From Bordetella parapertussis (GTDB lineage: Bacteria; Pseudomonadota; Gammaproteobacteria; Burkholderiales; Burkholderiaceae_D), in assembly GCA_945883145.1 (NCBI GenBank), contig CAMCXB010000046.1:1-19189 (forward strand): 19,189 nucleotides of DNA, in the 5' to 3' direction. The translations under genes were made by a program, and so were the position numbers. The notes under the pieces are model-generated. The model searched no databases. It worked only from the letters and a program-made list of their open reading frames with translations, and was not told where the DNA came from. Below, one piece after another: positions 14,387 to 19,189 of this stretch (position 1 is the stretch's first letter; every line of letters begins with the position of its first letter).

Positions 14387-15751
14387 TCACTTCTCTAAGG
14401 CGCCTATCCTTTGTAAGGATTTTTCACGCGTCAGATCTAGGCGCAACATATTAGTTAGTAGGCTTGGCAATTCTTCACCCTGCAAATGCCAGAGGTCTAA
14501 GGTATAGCCATCGTTTAAGGGATCGATATAGGCACCATGTTGACGGATTTCGAAATGCAAATGCGGTCCAGTAGAACGCCCTGTCGATCCCACCAAACCT
14601 AATTCTTCACCGCGTAATAGCTTTTGGCCCACTGCGAGATTCTCAGCAAATTGACTGAGATGCGCATAATAAGTGTAGTAATTCCCACCGTGATCTAACA
14701 CCACCAAATTGCCATACGCACCGCGCCACCCCATGAAAGCAACACGCGCTTCCGCTACGGCACTGACTGGCGTGCCCATGGCTGCAGCGAAGTCTACACC
14801 GATATGCTGTCTATGATGACGAATTGTGACTGTACGAAAACTCGTTTTCTTTTTTTTCTTGGCTAATTTAAGCGGCTTTTTAGACTTAATAGGCACACGC
14901 TGTTTTTGCGTTGTGATGCTCTTACCTATGCCGCGTGATAAGCGTCGAAAGCGCACCGGACTTTGCCAAAATAGTTTTTCAAAGTCGGTACCATTTTCAT
15001 CAAAATAAGCACCCGCTTTTTCATCACGATTTAACCAAGTCACTGCTTGTAAGATTTTTTGTTTTTCTCTATCGGTATAGTCGAGCAACTCAAGCGCACT
15101 GATTTTTTCTGAACCGGTTTCTGCATCAGGTTCAGTCACTAGCCTAAAAGCTGAATTACTTACATTGCCTAGCGACTTACTCATTTCGCGCATCAAAATA
15201 GCAGCCTCCCAAATTAAATGAGAAGGAACCGGACTTGCTTCACTCACCAATGCTTGTTCCCAATCTTTCGCGGGTACGCGTATTTCTGTCCATTCAGCGC
15301 GATTTGAAGCCGACAAACTGGCATGCATAGCCCCAAACTGCATAGTCAAGCCATTTGTATGGAGGATAGCGAGATCAAACAACTCCTCACTCACAGGAAG
15401 CGCAAGCATCAACATGGAACCAGAGTTCGCAACTTCAGCAGCGACATAATGCAAACAAGCTTGCTTGATTGAGAGCTGTTTATCAGACAATGAAGCAGCT
15501 AAATCATCGGTCGATAAATGTAACCGCTCCACCAGTAAAGGCAATGCAGCAGCTGGCAAACATCCACGAGAAAAATGTAGTCCTACTGATACAGCGGGCT
15601 GAACTGCTGGAGGTGCGCGATGATGAACATCTGTAATGACTGGCGCGCGTGAACGCTTTGTTGTCTGAGGCTTCTTATGTCCACTCCACGCAAGCGAAGT
15701 ACATAACAAGAAAATGCATCCTACATACATATAGAGGGCTGTTCTATTCAT
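14387..15751 (-). CDS. M23 family murein endopeptidase with basic insertion
   Basis: 454 residues from the ATG at 15751 (MNRTALYMYVGCIFLLCTSLAWSG), which gives a proper signal peptide; the longer frame to 15841 places 30 extra residues before it and is unlikely. The C-terminal domain is a complete zinc LytM/M23 peptidase: H316-x-G-V-D320, H364 in YYAHL and H397-L-H399 in STGPHLHFE. The preceding part (about 100-275) resembles MepM-type proteins, including AYFDENGTDFEKLFWQSPVR, a motif seen before M23 domains. A lysine-rich stretch (KSKKPLKLAKKKKKTS, 289-304) lies just ahead of the first zinc ligand and looks like an insertion. Acts on peptidoglycan cross-links in the periplasm. No good Shine-Dalgarno. 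Confidence 0.9.
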   Translation of the reverse strand: MNRTALYMYVGCIFLLCTSLAWSGHKKPQTTKRSRAPVITDVHHRAPPAVQPAVSVGLHFSRGCLPAAALPLLVERLHLSTDDLAASLSDKQLSIKQACLHYVAAEVANSGSMLMLALPVSEELFDLAILHTNGLTMQFGAMHASLSASNRAEWTEIRVPAKDWEQALVSEASPVPSHLIWEAAILMREMSKSLGNVSNSAFRLVTEPDAETGSEKISALELLDYTDREKQKILQAVTWLNRDEKAGAYFDENGTDFEKLFWQSPVRFRRLSRGIGKSITTQKQRVPIKSKKPLKLAKKKKKTSFRTVTIRHHRQHIGVDFAAAMGTPVSAVAEARVAFMGWRGAYGNLVVLDHGGNYYTYYAHLSQFAENLAVGQKLLRGEELGLVGSTGRSTGPHLHFEIRQHGAYIDPLNDGYTLDLWHLQGEELPSLLTNMLRLDLTREKSLQRIGALEK

Positions 15752-16181
15752 ATAGCAATCAAACACCCTATATAAAATATTGCAATAAAAATAATTTTTT
15801 AGCAGTCTGCTTATCCATATAGGATCAAGTGCACACCACATCTCTTATGACTATGTTTGTTGCTGCGTAAAGCTAGCTACGTAAACCTGTGTATTAAACA
15901 GACGGCGCATTATAACGATTAATTTTTTGCCGGCAGCGATGGTCAATCTGGGCTGTCATTAGAGCGAGCGTTTTAAGCATGTTTGCATCGCTTGAATCAA
16001 CAAAAAATTGTTAATTTAAAAATAAAATCGCGCAGTTGAATCTATTTCATGCAGCTTTAAGATTTTCAGATAAGAAAATCAGGATGCGTTAAGTTGTCAT
16101 AAGTCCTTGATTTTAATATAATATATTGCACCGCAACGGAATAACCATAACTAAAAGTAGTAGAAAATCATTTCTATAGTA

Positions 16182-16210
16182 TTGACTTGATATACCCATC
16201 CTCCTAGAAT
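16182..16210 (+). promoter_or_regulatory. Sigma-70 type promoter
   Basis: TTGACT (16182-16187), a 17-base spacer, and TAGAAT (16205-16210). Five of six bases match the consensus in each box and the spacing is ideal. The expected transcript begins near 16217, about 390 bases before the lytic transglycosylase ATG. Confidence 0.65.
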
Positions 16211-16216
16211 CCGCAC

Positions 16217-16605
16217 AGATTTAAGGGGATGTGGTTATCTTTAAGCTAATAATTTTTTCATTGCTTCTAACCACACCATCATCAAATTAGTAGTGCGCGC
16301 GTCTTAAATGTAATTCAACGCGGTAGTCGCATCTACTAACAACAAGATTGCTTCAGCGACCAACAGCGGTCGTCATCAAAGCAGCGCCAACATTTGCTAA
16401 CAATTGTTTTAATAGCAAATGAAATTTTATTTCGCGGTGATTTTAAGCAGCAATATGTACGCTTGCTTTTGGCCTCATCTCAGAGTGCCTGACAAAGTCT
16501 GACCGGCTACTTATCTAACTTGCAACTAACGTTGAGGTTAGATAGGGTTTGAAGCTAGGCAAATTTTTCAGTCGTTTTGAGGGCCGCGATGATTCAGGAG
16601 GTAAT
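16217..16605 (+). promoter_or_regulatory. Structured leader or small RNA upstream of the lytic transglycosylase
   Basis: Downstream of the promoter are several possible stems: GTGGTTA (16231-16237) / TAACCAC (16268-16274), GTCGC (16326-16330) / GCGAC (16356-16360) competing with CGACC (16357-16361) / GGTCG (16368-16372). CATTTGCTA (16391-16399) / TAGCAAATG (16413-16421) is followed by a T-rich stretch, and TATCTAAC (16512-16519) / GTTAGATA (16537-16544) encloses CAAC/GTTG. It does not match 6S, tmRNA, RNase P or SRP RNA by eye. Either a long regulated 5' leader or a separate RNA ending near 16432. Confidence 0.35.
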
Positions 16606-17496
16606 ATGAATAATCGATCAAGAGTAATTGCGCTCGCAGGTGCAGGCAAATTTGCCAAACTCGATCTCTCTACAAATAGTAGTCAACCACGTAGTAGTTT
16701 GCTCTCACGAGCTAGTGGCAGTCTTATCGCATTAGCGCTTGCCGCTACCTTAGCTTGGCTACTGGTTTATTTTCAGCCACAACTCGCTAGTCAAATGAAA
16801 GAGCTATCCGCTTTTTCTGAAGTGTATAACAGTGAGCAAAATGCGCAAATTAAAGCCTTTGATGACATGCTAGGCTTGTCAGCAGACGGTAAACGCATCA
16901 ATGCCATACGCAATGTGTCTGATAACTCAGCGCGTGTCAGTGCTTCACCTTCAGAAGAGCAAGCACGTGTAGCTGCATGGTTAGCACGTCGCTACCACAT
17001 CGCCAACAATGCAAGTGATATGTTGGTTGAACTTGCTTATAGCGCAGCGTATGAACAAAAAATTGATCCGCTGCTCGTATTAGCAGTCATGGCAATTGAA
17101 TCACGCTTTAATCCACTCGCTGAAAGTAGAGTCGGCGCAAAAGGCTTAATGCAAGTTCTACCGAAAGCAAATGGCGATAAATTCCATGCGCATGGTGGAC
17201 TTGATGCAGTTTTAAATCCAGTTGCTAACATTCAGGTTGGCGCAAAAATACTCAAAGACTTTATCCGTCGTGGCGGCTCTGTGGAAGCAGGATTAAAGCT
17301 CTATGTCGGAGCTGGCAATATGACGAGTGATCTAGGCTATGGCAATAAAGTATTGCAAGAGTATGAAAGACTGAAAGCCGTCGCTACTGGAAAATCTCAG
17401 CCTACATTCAATAATGCACCAGCTGCTGGTGCTATCAACATAGAGGCGAATCTTACGATTCCAACTGTTATACACGCTCCTGAAGAAGATGTCTAA
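16606..17496 (+). CDS. Membrane-anchored SLT-type lytic transglycosylase
   Basis: 296 residues from the ATG at 16606, preceded by a near-perfect AGGAGGT Shine-Dalgarno; the longer frame from TTG 16549 is not supported. One membrane helix (about 38-56, GSLIALALAATLAWLLVYF) anchors it to the inner membrane with a cytoplasmic N-terminus. The periplasmic family 1 transglycosylase domain begins near 140: catalytic E165 in AVMAIESRFNP, then SRVGAKGLMQVLP, and the closing KLYVGAGNMTSDLGYGNKVLQEY. It cleaves glycan strands between MurNAc and GlcNAc with 1,6-anhydro product. The tail after 265 is Ala/Pro-rich and probably disordered. Own terminator downstream; long leader upstream. Confidence 0.92.
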   Translation: MNNRSRVIALAGAGKFAKLDLSTNSSQPRSSLLSRASGSLIALALAATLAWLLVYFQPQLASQMKELSAFSEVYNSEQNAQIKAFDDMLGLSADGKRINAIRNVSDNSARVSASPSEEQARVAAWLARRYHIANNASDMLVELAYSAAYEQKIDPLLVLAVMAIESRFNPLAESRVGAKGLMQVLPKANGDKFHAHGGLDAVLNPVANIQVGAKILKDFIRRGGSVEAGLKLYVGAGNMTSDLGYGNKVLQEYERLKAVATGKSQPTFNNAPAAGAINIEANLTIPTVIHAPEEDV

Positions 17497-17533
17497 TCGC
17501 TGAACATAGCACGCAATAACTAAGCATAGTTAA

Positions 17534-17557
17534 AGAGCCCTAGTGGGCTCTTTTTTT
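17534..17557 (+). terminator. Rho-independent terminator of the lytic transglycosylase gene
   Basis: AGAGCCC (17534-17540), loop TAGT, GGGCTCT (17545-17551), followed by a run of T to 17557. It lies 37 bases past the stop codon. Confidence 0.93.
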
Positions 17558-17701
17558 ATGCGCAATATTTTTTTCAAAACACTAAAAAAATAGTTGATGA
17601 AAATATTATTTTGAATCAATAGAACAGCGACTGTTTGAAATCATCAAGCAGGAACAAGATAGACTGAATTACTTACTTTACCTTTCAAATGACTAATCTC
17701 T

Positions 17702-18745
17702 ATGAACCGCATTAATTCACAACCACGATCATCACAATTACCATACCCTAGCAATGAAAATAATAATAACTACCATACACCAACTAGACTAAGAATAAAT
17801 GAAATATTAAATGACATGCGTAGTTGTGCCACACACAGAACGCACAAAGAAATAGAAAACTATGCGCACCAATTAGCAACGATTCTAGAAAATAATCCAA
17901 CATTTAATGCGCTTGAACTTACAGGCGCATTTATTCAAAATGAAGCAGCACTGACCATTGTCAAAGCCTTAGAAAATAACAAGACTGTGACATCACTCAA
18001 TCTTAGTAATAATTACATCAATGCTAATGGCATAATTGCTATCAATACATTATTACAAACCAACAGCACACTTATTACACTCGATCTATCAAGAAATTCT
18101 CTTGGCAATACTGGTGCCATTGCGATAGGCGAAATTTTAAAAAATAATAAAACTTTAAAAACTTTATATCTCAACGCTATACAGTTATCTTGTAAAGGAA
18201 TTAGTGCTATCGCTAAAGGCTTACAAGAGAATTCATCACTAGAAGAAATAGAAATAAAGTACAACGATTTTTGTTACGACAGCACCGAAGCTATGGCACA
18301 AGTCCTAGAGAAAAATTCAACACTAAAATATATTGATTTGAGTGGAACCTGTATAGATATGCTTGGGGTTCAGGGAATAGCTGCAGCATTAAAAAATAAT
18401 ACTAGTATCAGAAATTTTTTTCTCACCTATGAATTTTTAAATGACAATGATTCAGACGATTCATATCCTGATAATTACATAGGAGATGACGGTTTTTTTG
18501 AAATTAATTCAGACTATGAAGAAAAAAGACAAGAGCATGAAAAAGACTTTTTAAAAGAATATGCAGTAATACAATTAATTTGCACGAGAAACCATCAAAG
18601 AGAAGCGCTAGAACATAAAGGAACAATTGCTTTTTGTTTGTTAGCGCCTGAACTACCGACAGAAATTGCTAATCTCATTGCACAAAAGTTACTCATCACT
18701 GAATGTGATGCTGCCACATTACGCCAACTAGGTGATAAAGTTTAA
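17702..18745 (+). CDS. RI-type leucine-rich-repeat protein, candidate secreted effector
   Basis: 347 residues. An Asn/Pro/Ser-rich head (1-30) is followed by six complete 28-residue ribonuclease-inhibitor/NLR-type repeats starting at 65, 93, 121, 149, 177 and 205, plus a partial one at 233, each of the form N-x-T/S-L-x-x-L-x-L. An acidic insert follows (about 245-285, LNDNDSDDSYPDNYIGDDG), then a helical C-terminal region with LAPELPTEIANLIAQKLL (314-331), which is weakly F-box-like. No signal peptide. The gene is AT-rich compared with the left of the window and has no Shine-Dalgarno. RI-type repeats are typical of eukaryotes and of effectors of intracellular bacteria such as Legionella; secretion is inference. 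A paralogue follows in tandem. Confidence 0.85.
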   Translation: MNRINSQPRSSQLPYPSNENNNNYHTPTRLRINEILNDMRSCATHRTHKEIENYAHQLATILENNPTFNALELTGAFIQNEAALTIVKALENNKTVTSLNLSNNYINANGIIAINTLLQTNSTLITLDLSRNSLGNTGAIAIGEILKNNKTLKTLYLNAIQLSCKGISAIAKGLQENSSLEEIEIKYNDFCYDSTEAMAQVLEKNSTLKYIDLSGTCIDMLGVQGIAAALKNNTSIRNFFLTYEFLNDNDSDDSYPDNYIGDDGFFEINSDYEEKRQEHEKDFLKEYAVIQLICTRNHQREALEHKGTIAFCLLAPELPTEIANLIAQKLLITECDAATLRQLGDKV

Positions 18746-18933
18746 CAGCCCATTAAAATAATTATTCAAATGAGAAAAACTTTATTCATCGAATAAGTTA
18801 TCAATCATCGATAAAAATTCTTTAAATCAATCATCGTGTCTCTACTCTATATATCTTGATCTTAAATTATGTTCTCAACTTAAATCAATTTGCTTTTCTT
18901 ATCTCTTTACTTTTTAACTTATTCACATAATTA
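18746..18933. other. AT-rich spacer between tandem LRR genes
   Basis: About 190 bases without a gene. A small hairpin TTATTC-ATC-GAATAA lies about 40 bases after the stop codon but lacks a T tract, so it is not a convincing terminator. Confidence 0.5.
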
Positions 18934-19189
18934 ATGAATTCATTAAGATCAAGTCTTCGCTATTCAGAACCAAATGCCTTTACATTATCGAAGTTTGAGC
19001 TAGCAGTAAAAGAAATAGCAGAAAATAAAACCAGCTATATCAATCTCACTAGCGATCATATAGATGATGATCAGCTTCAAAAACTAACCCAAGCCTTGGT
19101 CGGCAATACTTCCTTAAAAACTCTCAATCTAACTGATAACAATATCTATTATCAAGGCGCTCAGATACTAACAAAGGCTTTATTTGGCA
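18934..19189 (+). CDS. Second LRR protein, truncated by the window end
   Basis: An open frame from the ATG at 18934 running off the window after 85 codons. It begins MNSLRSSLRYSEPNAFTLSK and enters 28-residue RI-type repeats: one weaker unit (NKTSYINLTSDHIDDDQLQK onward) and one full unit starting NTSLKTLNLTDNNIYYQGAQ. The repeat type is the same as in the upstream LRR gene, but the N-terminal head is shorter. No Shine-Dalgarno is evident, as with its neighbour. The pair suggests a tandem LRR family that continues beyond the window. The C-terminal part and full repeat number are not visible. Confidence 0.75.
   Translation, partial: MNSLRSSLRYSEPNAFTLSKFELAVKEIAENKTSYINLTSDHIDDDQLQKLTQALVGNTSLKTLNLTDNNIYYQGAQILTKALFG

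Larger units (their letters stand above)
15752..16605. other. Intergenic region of about 850 bp with regulatory and structured parts
   Basis: The gap between the divergent M23 and lytic transglycosylase genes. The left half is AT-rich without a convincing gene; GATTTTC (16061-16067) / GAAAATC (16074-16080) forms a small hairpin. The right half holds a good promoter and several inverted repeats (listed separately). No open frame with good initiation signals was found, apart from a six-codon frame at 16230 that abuts a purine run. Confidence 0.6.

Noticed and set aside
1..19189. CRISPR arrays, tRNA or rRNA genes
   Set aside because: No regularly spaced direct repeats and no cloverleaf or rRNA-like segments were seen on either strand by reading.

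Overview
The window looks like chromosomal DNA of a gammaproteobacterium with an intracellular or host-associated life style, most plausibly a Legionellales-type organism. This is inference. It rests on a bdhA-patatin-acetoacetate decarboxylase operon of the kind known from Legionella, eukaryote-like leucine-rich-repeat (LRR) genes at the right end, a PBP7-type endopeptidase, and moderate-to-low GC. No 16S or housekeeping marker is present to settle it.

Layout. 1-3.4 kb holds unlinked single genes: a membrane-anchored methyltransferase (-), a universal stress protein (+), a GIY-YIG domain protein (-), a small membrane-anchored conserved protein (-) and a GNAT acetyltransferase (+). 3.5-7.0 kb is a minus-strand operon reading bdhA, patatin phospholipase, canonical acetoacetate decarboxylase, then an acetoacetate-decarboxylase paralogue that has lost its catalytic residues. 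7.4-13.05 kb holds two copies of a three-gene cassette: a two-pass membrane protein and a coiled-coil protein on the minus strand, divergent from a ParA/MinD-type ATPase on the plus strand. A dihydrolipoamide-dehydrogenase-like flavoprotein without the redox cysteines lies between the copies. 13.2-17.5 kb holds three peptidoglycan hydrolases: PbpG-like (-), M23 (-) and an SLT lytic transglycosylase (+) preceded by a long structured untranslated region. 17.7 kb to the end carries two tandem RI-type LRR genes, the second cut by the window end.

How the parts may work together. BdhA oxidises 3-hydroxybutyrate to acetoacetate, which the intact decarboxylase can split to acetone and CO2, so this operon is a ketone-body/polyhydroxybutyrate turnover unit. 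The ParA cassette is the best candidate for an undescribed system. A nucleotide-switch ATPase, a cytoplasmic coiled-coil protein with a conserved basic N-terminal peptide, and an inner-membrane anchor with a tryptophan-rich periplasmic loop are duplicated together. The copies have diverged strongly at synonymous positions but little in protein sequence over the core. Parts of this kind are expected of a spatial-positioning (ParA/MinD/McdAB-like) system; its cargo is unknown. The neighbouring cell-wall hydrolases make an envelope or division role a reasonable guess.

Several computed longest ORFs begin at TTG or GTG codons that overlap or precede a better Shine-Dalgarno/ATG pair. Corrected starts are given for the membrane-anchored protein (2352), canonical adc (5025), coiled-coil protein A (8313), M23 protein (15751) and lytic transglycosylase (16606).
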